64,000 nucleotides of DNA from Flavobacteriaceae bacterium (GCA_002862805.1 PKEA01000087.1:1-64000); one strand, 5' to 3'. Positions 15,897 through 24,667 are shown, counted from the first letter of the stretch. Numbers and translations are program-made. Notes: generated from the letters alone by a model not told the origin.

Positions 15897-17554
15897 GTCC
15901 AATAGAAAGATTTAAAAATTTAATACTAGTTGATAAAAAAGATGTTTATCAACTACTTATATATGCAGTATTAGCAGGACTAATTAGTTTATCTATTCCA
16001 CTAGGAATTCAATCTATAATCAATTTTATACAGGCTGGTCAAGTAAGTACTTCTTGGATAGTTTTGGTTTTCATAGTTGTTATTGGTGTAGCATTTGTTG
16101 GAATTTTAAAAATAATGCAATTTCGAATAACCGAAAATTTACAACAAAAAATATTCGTTCGATCATCATTTGAGTTTGCTTATAGATTTCCAAAAATTAA
16201 ATTTGACCAAATCTATAATTATTCTCCACCAGAATTAGCAAATCGATTTTTCGACACCATAACAGTTCAAAAAGGGTTTTCAAAATTAATATTAGAAGTT
16301 TCTACTTCAGCTTTACAAATTATTTTCGGGATTCTTTTATTATCGCTTTATCACTCGTTTTTTATATTTTTTGGAATAATATTACTTGTTTTACTATATA
16401 TTATATTTAAAATAAATTTTAATACAGGTTTATCAACAAGCCTAAAAGAGTCAAAATACAAATACAAAGTAGCACATTGGCTGCAAGAGATTGCAAGAAA
16501 TCATTTAAGTTTTAAAAATGGAAAACTTTTCGAATTTTCATTAAATAAAAATGATACATTAGTAAATGAATATTTGTCACACAGAGAAAGCCACTTTAGA
16601 GTTTTAAGAAAACAGTTCATCCAACTAACAGGATTTAAAGTACTTATAACTGCCGGATTACTAATTATTGGAGGAATCTTAGTTTTAAACCAACAAATGA
16701 ATATTGGGCAATTTGTAGCTGCTGAAATTATCATTATTACCATAATATCTGCAGTTGAAAAGCTTTTTTATGGTTTAGAATTATTTTATGATGTAACAAC
16801 CTCGCTAGAAAAACTAGGTACAGTTGTAGATTTAGAATTAGATGAGAACTCAAAACACTTAAACACAAGTTACTATTTAGAAGACGAAGATATTTGCTTA
16901 GAAGCAAAAGAAATATCTTTCCAGTTTCCAGATAGTGATACTCCTGTAATTAAAGAAATTAATTTAACTATAAATCAAGGAGATAGAATTCTAATTCAAG
17001 GAGAAAACGGCAGTGGGAAAACAACTTTATTACGTTTACTTGCAAGATTAATTGAACCATCAACTGGAAGCATTTTCTTAAATGATACTAATATTAAAAA
17101 ATATTGCATTGAAGATTTCAGAAATAATATTGGAGTAATTACAATTGATGACAGCCCTTTTGAAGGAACAATTTATGAAAACATTACATGTAACAATCCA
17201 AACATTTCTAAAAAAGAAGTTTCAGAGTTGTTAGAAAAATTAAAGTTAACCAATTTAATAAAATCATTGCCCGCTGGATTAGATACTTTAATGGTTTCTG
17301 AAGGAAAAAGAATAAACTCAGCATCAATTCAAAAAATATTATTAGCAAGATGTTTAATAACAAAACCTAAATTATTGTTTCTTGAAGAACCTGTTGAAAA
17401 ATTAGATAAATATAGTGCTGGAGAAATCATTGACTTTTTAACTGCACCTGAAAATCCATGGACCTTAGTAGTGATAGCTAAAGGGAAATATTGGAAAGAA
17501 AAATGCACAAAGATTGCAACATTAGAAAAAAACACAATCAAATCAATTAAATAG
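15893..17554 (+). CDS. ABC exporter with fused permease and degenerate ATPase domain
   Basis: A 553-residue protein: about six membrane helices (residues 20-300), then a nucleotide-binding domain. Walker A is intact (GENGSGKTT, about 370-378). The other catalytic motifs are altered. The Q-loop glutamine is replaced (GVITIDDSPFEGT), the LSGGQ signature reads INSAS (about 475), the Walker B aspartate is glutamate (LLFLEEP, about 495-501), and the H-loop histidine is lysine (VVIAKGKYW). There is no C39 peptidase domain. With the HlyD and TolC genes that follow, it would form a tripartite exporter. Substrate unknown. It may bind but hydrolyse ATP poorly, or work with another ATPase. Confidence 0.88.
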   Translation: MSPIERFKNLILVDKKDVYQLLIYAVLAGLISLSIPLGIQSIINFIQAGQVSTSWIVLVFIVVIGVAFVGILKIMQFRITENLQQKIFVRSSFEFAYRFPKIKFDQIYNYSPPELANRFFDTITVQKGFSKLILEVSTSALQIIFGILLLSLYHSFFIFFGIILLVLLYIIFKINFNTGLSTSLKESKYKYKVAHWLQEIARNHLSFKNGKLFEFSLNKNDTLVNEYLSHRESHFRVLRKQFIQLTGFKVLITAGLLIIGGILVLNQQMNIGQFVAAEIIIITIISAVEKLFYGLELFYDVTTSLEKLGTVVDLELDENSKHLNTSYYLEDEDICLEAKEISFQFPDSDTPVIKEINLTINQGDRILIQGENGSGKTTLLRLLARLIEPSTGSIFLNDTNIKKYCIEDFRNNIGVITIDDSPFEGTIYENITCNNPNISKKEVSELLEKLKLTNLIKSLPAGLDTLMVSEGKRINSASIQKILLARCLITKPKLLFLEEPVEKLDKYSAGEIIDFLTAPENPWTLVVIAKGKYWKEKCTKIATLEKNTIKSIK

Positions 17555-17556
17555 CT

Positions 17557-18903
17557 ATGTTAAACATTACAAATAACAGAATAGACAAATGGGTTGATTT
17601 AGAAAAATATAAATCATCCAAAGTTTTTGAAGACAATAAAGGCTATCAAAATATAAAGCGAACAATTTGGGTTTTTAGCATATTATTATTTGTATTACTT
17701 TTTCTTCCTTGGACGCAAAATGTATCAGGAACTGGTTCTGTAACCACTTTAAAACCTAATCAACGCCCTCAAACCATTCACACTACAATAGCAGGTAGAA
17801 TTGAAAAATGGCATGTAAATGAAGGAGATTATGTAAAAAAAGGAGATACTATTTTATTTATATCTGAAATTAAGGAAGATTATTTAGATCCAAATTTGAT
17901 TGAGAACACAGGTAACCAAGTAAAAGCAAAAGAAAGTGCAGTAACTTCATATGAAGGAAAAGTTAAAGCATTAGAAATGCAAATGAGTGCAATTGAAAAT
18001 GAAAAAAACTTAAAATACAAACAAGCACAAAACAAATTAAAACAATCTTATTTAAAAGTAAAAAGCGATAGTATTGATTTTGAAGCAACAAAAACACAAT
18101 TAAAAATTGCTAAAACACAATTTAATCGTTCGGTAAACTTAAATAAAGAAGGTTTAAAACCTTTAACAGACGTTGAGGAAAAAAGAATGAAACTTCAAGA
18201 AACAGAAGCCAAAATTGTTACCCAAGAAAACAAATATATTTCAAGTCAAAACGAGGTACTTAATGCAACAATGGAATTAAATCGAATTATTGCAGAATAT
18301 GCCGAAAAAAATGCCAAAGCAAGCAGCGACAAACAAACCGCTTTAAGTTCACAATTTGACACAGAAGCTCAAGTAAACAAATTGAAAAATCAATATACAA
18401 ATTACCAAATTAGAAACGGAATGTATTATATACTTGCCCCTCAAAATGGTTATGTAAATAGAGCTTTACAATCAGGAATTGGGGAAACCTTAAAAGAAGG
18501 AACTCCAATTGTTAGCATTATGCCTTCAGAATTTGATATTGCTGTTGAAACATATGTTAGCCCTGTCGATTTTCCATTGATTCACAAAGGAGAAAAAGTT
18601 CGCGTTTGGTTTGACGGTTGGCCATCAATTGTTTTTAGTGGTTGGCCAGGAGCATCTTATGGTACATTTGGAGGAATTATTGTTGCTAAAGAGAATTTTA
18701 TTAGTCAAAACGGAAAATATAGAATTTTAATTGCGCCCGATAATAGTGAAAAAAAATGGCCTAAAGAGTTAAGCATTGGAGCAGGAACACAAACCATAGC
18801 ATTATTAGATAGTGTTCCTATTTGGTTTGAAATTTGGAGAACTCTTAACGGTTTTCCTCCTAATTTTTACAATCCGGCAAGTGGAGAACAAAACAAAAAG
18901 TAA
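17557..18903 (+). CDS. HlyD-family membrane fusion (periplasmic adaptor) protein
   Basis: A 448-residue protein with one N-terminal membrane helix (about 36-52, ending LPWTQN). A biotinyl-lipoyl-like segment follows (IAGRIEKWHVNEGDYVKKGD), then a long coiled-coil hairpin (about 130-280), the second lipoyl half (ILAPQNGYVNRALQSG) and a beta-barrel domain. This is the normal order for adaptors that bridge an inner-membrane ABC transporter and TolC. It starts two bases after the ABC gene's stop and is followed four bases later by the TolC-family gene. Confidence 0.9.
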   Translation: MLNITNNRIDKWVDLEKYKSSKVFEDNKGYQNIKRTIWVFSILLFVLLFLPWTQNVSGTGSVTTLKPNQRPQTIHTTIAGRIEKWHVNEGDYVKKGDTILFISEIKEDYLDPNLIENTGNQVKAKESAVTSYEGKVKALEMQMSAIENEKNLKYKQAQNKLKQSYLKVKSDSIDFEATKTQLKIAKTQFNRSVNLNKEGLKPLTDVEEKRMKLQETEAKIVTQENKYISSQNEVLNATMELNRIIAEYAEKNAKASSDKQTALSSQFDTEAQVNKLKNQYTNYQIRNGMYYILAPQNGYVNRALQSGIGETLKEGTPIVSIMPSEFDIAVETYVSPVDFPLIHKGEKVRVWFDGWPSIVFSGWPGASYGTFGGIIVAKENFISQNGKYRILIAPDNSEKKWPKELSIGAGTQTIALLDSVPIWFEIWRTLNGFPPNFYNPASGEQNKK

Positions 18904-18907
18904 AAGC

Positions 18908-20290
18908 ATGAAAAAAACGTTTATTGCTATATTATTTTTAATCGGTAATTTTATTTACTCTCAAACTAATTCTGATGTTTTATCATTTGAAGAATTTTTG
19001 GGCTATGTAAAAACAGCGCACCCACTTACAAAACAAGCTAATTTAAAAATAAGTGAAGCACAAGCGAAACTTATGAAAGCAAGAGGCAGTTTTGACCCAA
19101 AGTTGGAAGCTGTTTATACCGAAAAAGAATACACAGACAAAAACTATTATTCTATTTTTAATGGAAGTTTTAAAATTCCAACTTGGTACGGAATTGAGAT
19201 TAAAGCCGCTTTTGACAATTCGGAAGGAATATATTTAAACCCTGAAAATTACTTACCTAACAGCGGCTTAACATCGTTAGGAATTAGTGTTCCAATAGGA
19301 CAAGGCTTATGGATAAATGAGCGAATGGCCGAATTGCGCAAAGCAAAAATATACCAACGCGTAAATGAAGCCGAACGCAAAATAATGTTAACAGAGGTAA
19401 TTTATGAAGCATCACAAAGTTATATTAATTGGAAAAGAGCTTTTGATGAAGTTAAATTATATGATGATTATTTAAAAAATGCAACTACTCGTTATAATGG
19501 TATTCTTACACTTATTAAAGAAGGAGATAAACCTGCAATTGACAGTGTTGAAGCAGGAATTACAGTTAAAACTAGAAAACTAAATTTAGAAAATTCAAAA
19601 CTTAAGTTAATAAAAGCTAAACTAGCCTTATCTAATTATTTATGGACAGAAGACGGAACTCCCTTTGAAATTGAAGATTTCATTCGACCAGAAGAGGTGT
19701 TAATTGAAAATTTCCTCTATTCACTAAAAATTGATGCTTTTCAAGATTTTTCTATTCAAAATCATCCTAAAATTGAAGCTTTAAATAGTAAAATTGAAAT
19801 TCTTAATGTAGAAACAAAATTAGCAAGCAATAGTTTGCTCCCAAAATTAGATCTAAACTATAATTATCTTTCAGAGCCAAGTGCTTTTGACGACTATCGA
19901 TTAAATAATTATAAATTTGGTGTTAATTTTTCATTCCCTTTATTTCTTCGAAAAGAACGAGCAAATTTCAAATTAGCTAAAATTAAAGTTTCTGAAGCAC
20001 AATTTGGTGTAAACTTTGAACAACAATCTTTAATTAATAAGATAGAAGGACAAAAAAACGAAATTAACTCTTATAAAAAACAAATACAATTAATATCAGA
20101 CTTAGTGATTAGCTATAACCAAATGCTTAACGCAGAAGAAAGATTGTTTCAAATGGGAGAAAGTTCTTTGTTTTTAATTAATTCTAGAGAAAACACATTG
20201 GTAACTGCTCAACTGTCAAACATTCAATTAACAAATAGTTATTTACAGTCTGCTTTAGATTTATATAAAACAATGGCTAACCCTGAATAA
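18908..20290 (+). CDS. TolC-family outer-membrane efflux protein
   Basis: A 460-residue protein with signal peptide MKKTFIAILFLIGNFIYSQ. Two repeated halves rich in heptad-like helices (SDVLSFEEFLGYVKTAHPLT at the start, and ENSKLKLIKAKLALSNYLW) fit the outer-membrane efflux family PF02321. It would form the trimeric channel for the ABC-HlyD pair. I use the ATG at 18908 because it opens the signal peptide; the frame extends upstream into the HlyD gene without a better start. It is the last gene of the operon and ends in a strong terminator. Confidence 0.9.
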   Translation: MKKTFIAILFLIGNFIYSQTNSDVLSFEEFLGYVKTAHPLTKQANLKISEAQAKLMKARGSFDPKLEAVYTEKEYTDKNYYSIFNGSFKIPTWYGIEIKAAFDNSEGIYLNPENYLPNSGLTSLGISVPIGQGLWINERMAELRKAKIYQRVNEAERKIMLTEVIYEASQSYINWKRAFDEVKLYDDYLKNATTRYNGILTLIKEGDKPAIDSVEAGITVKTRKLNLENSKLKLIKAKLALSNYLWTEDGTPFEIEDFIRPEEVLIENFLYSLKIDAFQDFSIQNHPKIEALNSKIEILNVETKLASNSLLPKLDLNYNYLSEPSAFDDYRLNNYKFGVNFSFPLFLRKERANFKLAKIKVSEAQFGVNFEQQSLINKIEGQKNEINSYKKQIQLISDLVISYNQMLNAEERLFQMGESSLFLINSRENTLVTAQLSNIQLTNSYLQSALDLYKTMANPE

Positions 20291-20322
20291 AAAAATCCCG
20301 CTGAAAGCGGGATTTTTTTTTT
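20291..20322. terminator. Bidirectional terminator between the TolC-family and RRM genes
   Basis: Arms 20291-20302 and 20306-20317 around ATCCCGCT/AGCGGGAT with a 3-base loop, an A-run on the left and a T-run on the right. Confidence 0.87.
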
Positions 20323-20342
20323 ATTTTAGAAAAGAATGTTAG

Positions 20343-20687
20343 TTAATAACCTCCTCTATTGTTATCTCTGTTGTTAGAGTAACCACCTCTACTACCACCA
20401 TTGTTTCCACCACGGTTATTGTTAAAGCTTCTTCTTTCTCCTTCTGGTTTTGGCTCAGATTTGTTTACCACAATCGTTCTACCTTCAACAGTTCCACCGT
20501 TTAACTCATCAATTGCTTTTTGAGCTTCAGCGTCATTTGGCATTTCAACAAAACCAAACCCTTTACTTCTTCCAGTAAATTTATCAATTATTATTTTAAC
20601 TGAATCTACAGTTCCATAATCTTCAAAAAAACCTCTTAAATCTGCTTCCTCAATACTGTACGGAAGACTTCCTACGAAAATATTCAT
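20343..20687 (-). CDS. RRM-domain RNA-binding protein with Gly/Arg/Asn-rich tail
   Basis: A 114-residue protein. An RNA-recognition motif covers residues 1-80, with RNP2 IFVGSL at 3-8 and RNP1 KGFGFVEM at 42-49. The C-terminal 35 residues are disordered and rich in Gly, Arg and Asn (RGGNNGGSRGGYSNNRDN), resembling RGG boxes. Such small RRM proteins occur in Bacteroidota and cyanobacteria; in Bacteroides they have been linked to RNA regulation, and here the role is inferred only. A TACCTTTG box (20708-20715, minus) lies 20 bases upstream, with a TTG 16 bases before it. Confidence 0.92.
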   Translation of the reverse strand: MNIFVGSLPYSIEEADLRGFFEDYGTVDSVKIIIDKFTGRSKGFGFVEMPNDAEAQKAIDELNGGTVEGRTIVVNKSEPKPEGERRSFNNNRGGNNGGSRGGYSNNRDNNRGGY

Positions 20688-20707
20688 TTATATAAAATTT
20701 ATTGCGT

Positions 20708-20734
20708 CAAAGGTAGGTTATTAATGGTTACCAA
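20708..20734 (-). promoter_or_regulatory. Promoter of the RRM gene
   Basis: Minus strand: TTG (20732-20734), 16 bases, TACCTTTG (20708-20715). Confidence 0.5.
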
Positions 20735-20767
20735 AAATTTTTATTTTATTTATTTTAACACAATAAG

Positions 20768-22042
20768 TTACAAACTATTTATTAGTGTATAATACTCTCT
20801 GTCAATTCTTTCTTGATGTGCTGGATGTGCAATATTAACTAATTGTGTAGCACGTTGCTTTAATGTTTTTCCATACAAATCTGCTATCCCATTTTCAGTT
20901 ATTACATAATGTATATGAGAACGAGTGGTAACTACACCTGCTCCTTGCTTTAAAAAAGGCACAATTCTACTTTCACCCTTTTTGGTAATTGAAGGTAAAG
21001 CAATAATAGCTTTACCGCCTTCACTTAAAGAAGCTCCTCTAATAAAATCCATTTGTCCTCCCACTCCTGAATACATTTTAGCACCAATAGAATCTGCACA
21101 AACTTGACCTGTTAAATCTACTTCAATAGCAGAATTAATAGCAACCATTTTGTTGTTTTTTCTAATTTTTGCCGTATCATTTACAAAAGAAGATTCTTTC
21201 ATTTCAATAAAAGGATTGTCGTCTATAAAGTCGTATAGTCTTTTAGAACCCATTAAAAAAGTAGCCAATGCTCTACCTCTACTTACACTTTTATAATTAC
21301 AATTAATTACGTCTTTTTCAATTAAATCTATCACTCCATCAGAAAACATTTCAGTATGCAGTCCTAAATTTTTATGGTTTATTAATTTACTTAAAGCAGC
21401 GTTCGGAATTGAACCAATACCCATTTGTAAAGTGCTTTCATCTTCAATTAACGAAGCAATATACGTACCTATTTTATCTTCCTCAGCTGTAAAAGAAACT
21501 ACATCATGAGCAAATATTGGAACATTAACTTCAACCAAATAATCAATTTCTGATACATGAAGAATTCCATCTCCAAAAGTTCGTGGCATATTTGGATTAA
21601 CTTGAGCAATAACAATTTTTGCGTTTTCAATTGCGGCAACTGAAGCTTCTACAGAAACCCCTAAGGAACAATATCCATGAATATCTGGCGGAGACACTTG
21701 AATAAAAACAACATCTAATTTTAAAACATTTTTTCTAAAAAGAAGCGGTAACTCGCTTAAAAAAACTGGGGTATATGAACCGTTACCAGCCTTTAAAGTA
21801 TGTCGAACATTTGCTCCTATAAAAAAAGAATTTACATGAAAACTTTCTGCTAAAGCAGGATTTGCATAGGGAGCATCTCCTTCTGTATGCAAATGGCAAA
21901 TTTCTACATTTTTTAATTCTGAAGCTCTCTCTGCAAGAGCCTTAGTTAATATTGTTGGAGTTGCTGCTGCAGCTTGAATATATACCCTATCTCCTGATTT
22001 CACCGCTTTTACAGCTTCTTCAGCTGTTACATACTTACTCAT
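20768..22042 (-). CDS. Acetyl-CoA hydrolase/CoA-transferase family protein
   Basis: A 424-residue cytosolic enzyme of the 4-hydroxybutyrate/butyryl/succinyl-CoA:acetate CoA-transferase group. The block LGLHTEMFSDGVIDL holds the likely catalytic glutamate, and GVGGQMDFIRGASLS is the CoA-binding glycine loop. These enzymes move CoA between short acyl groups through a glutamyl-CoA intermediate. The substrate cannot be fixed. I chose the ATG at 22042 (MSKYVTAEEAVKAVKSGDRV). The TTG at 22066 lies within the TAAATTTG box (22064-22071). It is a single gene, divergent from map. Confidence 0.9.
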   Translation of the reverse strand: MSKYVTAEEAVKAVKSGDRVYIQAAAATPTILTKALAERASELKNVEICHLHTEGDAPYANPALAESFHVNSFFIGANVRHTLKAGNGSYTPVFLSELPLLFRKNVLKLDVVFIQVSPPDIHGYCSLGVSVEASVAAIENAKIVIAQVNPNMPRTFGDGILHVSEIDYLVEVNVPIFAHDVVSFTAEEDKIGTYIASLIEDESTLQMGIGSIPNAALSKLINHKNLGLHTEMFSDGVIDLIEKDVINCNYKSVSRGRALATFLMGSKRLYDFIDDNPFIEMKESSFVNDTAKIRKNNKMVAINSAIEVDLTGQVCADSIGAKMYSGVGGQMDFIRGASLSEGGKAIIALPSITKKGESRIVPFLKQGAGVVTTRSHIHYVITENGIADLYGKTLKQRATQLVNIAHPAHQERIDREYYTLINSL

Positions 22043-22063
22043 ACCTAATGATTTTATATTTAA

Positions 22064-22071
22064 CAAATTTA
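22064..22071 (-). promoter_or_regulatory. Promoter box of the CoA-transferase gene
   Basis: TAAATTTG on the minus strand, ending 21 bases before the ATG at 22042. Confidence 0.5.
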
Positions 22072-22154
22072 CAATTCAATTAAATTCTATAACATGATAA
22101 TTCTCATTTTAAAATTGATTTCTAAAATTGAAATTAAAATTGTTTAGAAAATTG

Positions 22155-22162
22155 TACTTTTG
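22155..22162 (+). promoter_or_regulatory. Promoter box of map
   Basis: TACTTTTG, 18 bases before the map ATG at 22181. The TTG at 22160-22162 that could be taken as a start codon is the end of this box. Confidence 0.55.
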
Positions 22163-22180
22163 TGCTCATATTTTTTTGAC

Positions 22181-22999
22181 ATGATTATTATAAAAACAAG
22201 AGAAGAAATAGAATTAATGCGCGAAAGCGCTTTAATCGTTTCTAAAACACTAGGGTTAATAGCAAAAGAAATAAAGCCAGGCGTAACTACTTTATACCTT
22301 GATAAGCTTGCAGAAGAATTCATTAGAGATCATGGAGCAGAACCTGCTTTTTTAGGCATGTATGGTTTTCCTAATTCATTATGCATGAGTCCAAATACTC
22401 AAGTTGTACACGGAATTCCTAACAACACACCGCTTGTTGATGGCGATATCATATCGGTTGATTGTGGGGCATTGAAAAATGGATTTTATGGTGATCATGC
22501 CTATACTTTTGAAGTTGGTGAAGTTGCCGAAGAAACAAAAAAATTATTACAAGTTACCAAAGAGTCTTTATACATTGGTATTAAAGAAACTAAAGTTGGC
22601 AATCGTGTAGAAGATATTGGATATGCCATTCAACAATATTGTGAAAGCCATGGCTACGGTGTTGTTCGTGAGCTTTGTGGGCATGGAATTGGAAGAAAAA
22701 TGCACGAAGATCCAGAAGTAGCAAACTACGGAAAACGTGGTCGTGGAAAAAAACTAGTCAACGGAATGGTTATCGCAATCGAACCGATGATTAATATGGG
22801 AACTAAAAACATTGTACAACATAAAGACGGTTGGACAATTACAACTGCCGACAGAAAACCTTCTGCTCACTTTGAACACGATGTAGCTATAGTTGATGGA
22901 AAACCAGAATTACTTTCAACATTCGCTTACATATATGAAGCTTTAGGAATAACTTCCAATGAAGAAGATGGGTTAAGACAAGTCCCTTTTACAATTTAA
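22181..22999 (+). CDS. map: Type I methionine aminopeptidase
   Basis: A 272-residue cytosolic enzyme that removes the initiator methionine. All five metal ligands are present: D94 (ISVDCGA), D105 (FYGDHAY), H168 (CGHGIGRKMHEDPEV), E201 (VIAIEPMI) and E232 (AHFEHDVAI). The substrate-side histidine is in VVHGIP. It is slightly longer than the E. coli enzyme because of a short C-terminal tail. The gene is followed at once by an inverted-repeat-flanked GxxExxY gene, which may have been inserted between map and the downstream methyltransferase. Confidence 0.97.
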   Translation: MIIIKTREEIELMRESALIVSKTLGLIAKEIKPGVTTLYLDKLAEEFIRDHGAEPAFLGMYGFPNSLCMSPNTQVVHGIPNNTPLVDGDIISVDCGALKNGFYGDHAYTFEVGEVAEETKKLLQVTKESLYIGIKETKVGNRVEDIGYAIQQYCESHGYGVVRELCGHGIGRKMHEDPEVANYGKRGRGKKLVNGMVIAIEPMINMGTKNIVQHKDGWTITTADRKPSAHFEHDVAIVDGKPELLSTFAYIYEALGITSNEEDGLRQVPFTI

Positions 23000-23000
23000 T

Positions 23001-23442
23001 TGAACACCAATTCCACAAATTAACACTAATAGATGAGTGAATTAATTCATAAAGAAGAAGTATTTAAAATAATTGGACTGTGTATGGAAGTGCACAATCA
23101 TTTAGGGAAAGGACATAATGAAAAGGTTTATGGAGATGCTTTAGAAATAGAATTCAAATTAAATCATATTCCATATATAAGAGAACAGAAATATACAATT
23201 GAATACAAAGGGATTCAATTACCAAGTTATTATTTTTCTGACTTTACAGTTTATGATAGTATCATTATAGAATTAAAAGCAATTCAAGAATTATCTTCTG
23301 GCGAAACTAAACAAGTTTTAAATTATTTAGCAGCCTCTAAATGTAAGTTGGGGTTACTTGTAAATTTTGGAGAAGACAGCTTAAAATATAAAAGATTAAT
23401 ATTATAAATTTAATTCGTGCTAATTAGTGAAATTAGTGTTTA
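23001..23442. repeat. Imperfect inverted repeats flanking the GxxExxY gene
   Basis: The reverse complement of 23001-23030 aligns without gaps to 23413-23442 with 24 of 30 identical positions. Both arms share the pattern ATT-n-GTG-n-TAATT-n-GTG-n-AATT-n-GTGTT. The left arm begins just after the map stop codon and the right arm ends just before the methyltransferase ATG, so the repeats bracket the GxxExxY gene almost exactly. Confidence 0.65.
23033..23407 (+). CDS. GxxExxY protein (PD-(D/E)XK nuclease-like family)
   Basis: A 124-residue protein with the name-giving motif in VHNHLGKGHNEKVYGDALEI (G, E and Y spaced as expected). The nuclease-like core is SDFTVYDSIIIELKAIQEL, followed by VLNYLAASKCKLGLLVNFG. 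The family belongs to the PD-(D/E)XK superfamily (PF13366); its biological role is unsettled. Copies are often scattered through Bacteroidota genomes. Here the gene lies in a 400-bp unit bounded by inverted repeats, between two housekeeping-type genes on the same strand. This suggests insertion as a cassette, but I see no transposase or target-site duplication. Confidence 0.85.
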   Translation: MSELIHKEEVFKIIGLCMEVHNHLGKGHNEKVYGDALEIEFKLNHIPYIREQKYTIEYKGIQLPSYYFSDFTVYDSIIIELKAIQELSSGETKQVLNYLAASKCKLGLLVNFGEDSLKYKRLIL

Positions 23443-23443
23443 T

Positions 23444-24214
23444 ATGAAAAAAATATTCAAGTTTATTTTAAATACGATACCAAGACCTATTCTTATTCGA
23501 TTAAGTATTGTAGTGCGACCAATTATAGCATTTTTATTAAAAGGAAGTAGGTTTACCGATCCAATTGACGGAAAAAGCTTTAAAATGTTTTTACCTTATG
23601 GTTATGGTACTCAAAGAAACAATGTACTTTCACCAAGTACACTTTCGCTTGAAAGACATCGTTTGTTATGGTTGTATTTACAAAATGAAACGAATTTCTT
23701 TACCTCTGAAAATAAATTAGAAGTGCTTCATTTTGCACCTGAACAAGAGTTTTATAAGCGCTTTAAAAAACAGGCCAATATAAATTACACCACAACCGAC
23801 TTACTTTCTCCATTAGCCGATGTAAAGGCAGATATATGTAATTTACCTTTTGAAGATAATGCTTATGATATTGTTTTGTGCAATCACGTTTTAGAACATA
23901 TTCCGGATGATACTAAAGCGATGCAAGAATTATATCGCGTATTGAAACCAGGCGGAATGGGAATATTTCAAATTCCACAAGATTTATCACGAGAAGTTAC
24001 TTTTTCAGATGATTCTATTACCGATGCTAAAGAAAGAGCTAAAATATTTGGTCAATACGACCATGTTAGAATTTATGGCAAAGATTATTTTGACAAACTA
24101 AGAAGTATTGGTTTTAAGGTAAATGAAGTAGATTATACGAATACTATTTCACCTGAATTAGTTGAAAAATACTGTTTAGCTAAAGGCGAAATTATTCCGG
24201 TTTGTTTTAAGTAA
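23444..24214 (+). CDS. SAM-dependent class I methyltransferase
   Basis: A 256-residue protein of the methyltransferase-11 type: VLHFAPEQEFYKRF replaces the usual glycine-rich motif I, and CNLPFEDNAYDIVLCNHVLE followed by LYRVLKPGGMGIFQIP gives motifs II and III. The weak motif I (HFAPE rather than xGxGxG) is typical of a subfamily often annotated as SAM-dependent methyltransferase in flavobacteria. Substrate unknown. The N-terminal 40 residues contain a hydrophobic, basic stretch (RPILIRLSIVVRPIIAFLLK) that may touch the membrane. I use the ATG at 23444; the alternative GTG at 23417 falls within the right inverted repeat. Confidence 0.85.
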   Translation: MKKIFKFILNTIPRPILIRLSIVVRPIIAFLLKGSRFTDPIDGKSFKMFLPYGYGTQRNNVLSPSTLSLERHRLLWLYLQNETNFFTSENKLEVLHFAPEQEFYKRFKKQANINYTTTDLLSPLADVKADICNLPFEDNAYDIVLCNHVLEHIPDDTKAMQELYRVLKPGGMGIFQIPQDLSREVTFSDDSITDAKERAKIFGQYDHVRIYGKDYFDKLRSIGFKVNEVDYTNTISPELVEKYCLAKGEIIPVCFK

Positions 24215-24219
24215 CAGCT

Positions 24220-24648
24220 TTAATTTTTTAAAATTATTTTAACTTTATTAATTTTCATTCCATCTTCGAGTTCTAAATTGTTGGTCACATGATAATATGG
24301 CTTCCATTTTTCTAAAATTAATTCACTCTCATTTGTCCAACCTATTATCTTATAACGATCAGGAATCAGACCTTTTTGAAGGTCAACTTCTGTCGAGCCA
24401 TTCTTAATTACTGACCAAAAAACTCTCGAGTATCCAAAACCTCCATTGTCAAATTGATATTCATAATATTTATAGGTTTCATCAGGAGAAGCTGAACTTG
24501 AAATTAACACAAAACTAGAATCATTCAAAGAATGCATAGAATGAAAAGCTTCATCAAATTCTTCCATTTCAGAGTTCAAATGTATTAAAAACCCTATTAT
24601 CAAAATTGCAAATATCCCAATAGCAATAAAACAACCAGATTTTCTCAT
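24220..24648 (-). CDS. Hypothetical single-pass membrane-anchored protein
   Basis: A 142-residue protein with one N-terminal membrane helix (about residues 6-23) and a soluble, probably periplasmic domain rich in aromatic residues (YEYQFDNGGFGYSRVFWSV). I recognise no family. It lies 19 bases downstream of apbE on the same strand and converges with the methyltransferase gene. Composition and ATG start support a real gene. Confidence 0.7.
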   Translation of the reverse strand: MRKSGCFIAIGIFAILIIGFLIHLNSEMEEFDEAFHSMHSLNDSSFVLISSSASPDETYKYYEYQFDNGGFGYSRVFWSVIKNGSTEVDLQKGLIPDRYKIIGWTNESELILEKWKPYYHVTNNLELEDGMKINKVKIILKN

Positions 24649-24667
24649 AATTCACTCTTTTAAGTAA

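Noticed and set aside
18812..18907. N-terminal extension of the TolC-family protein
   Set aside because: The upstream frame lies within the HlyD gene and lacks a signal peptide. The ATG at 18908 starts a normal one.
23001..23442. Insertion sequence interpretation of the inverted repeats
   Set aside because: No transposase is encoded and no target-site duplication was seen, so I report them only as flanking repeats of a possible cassette.
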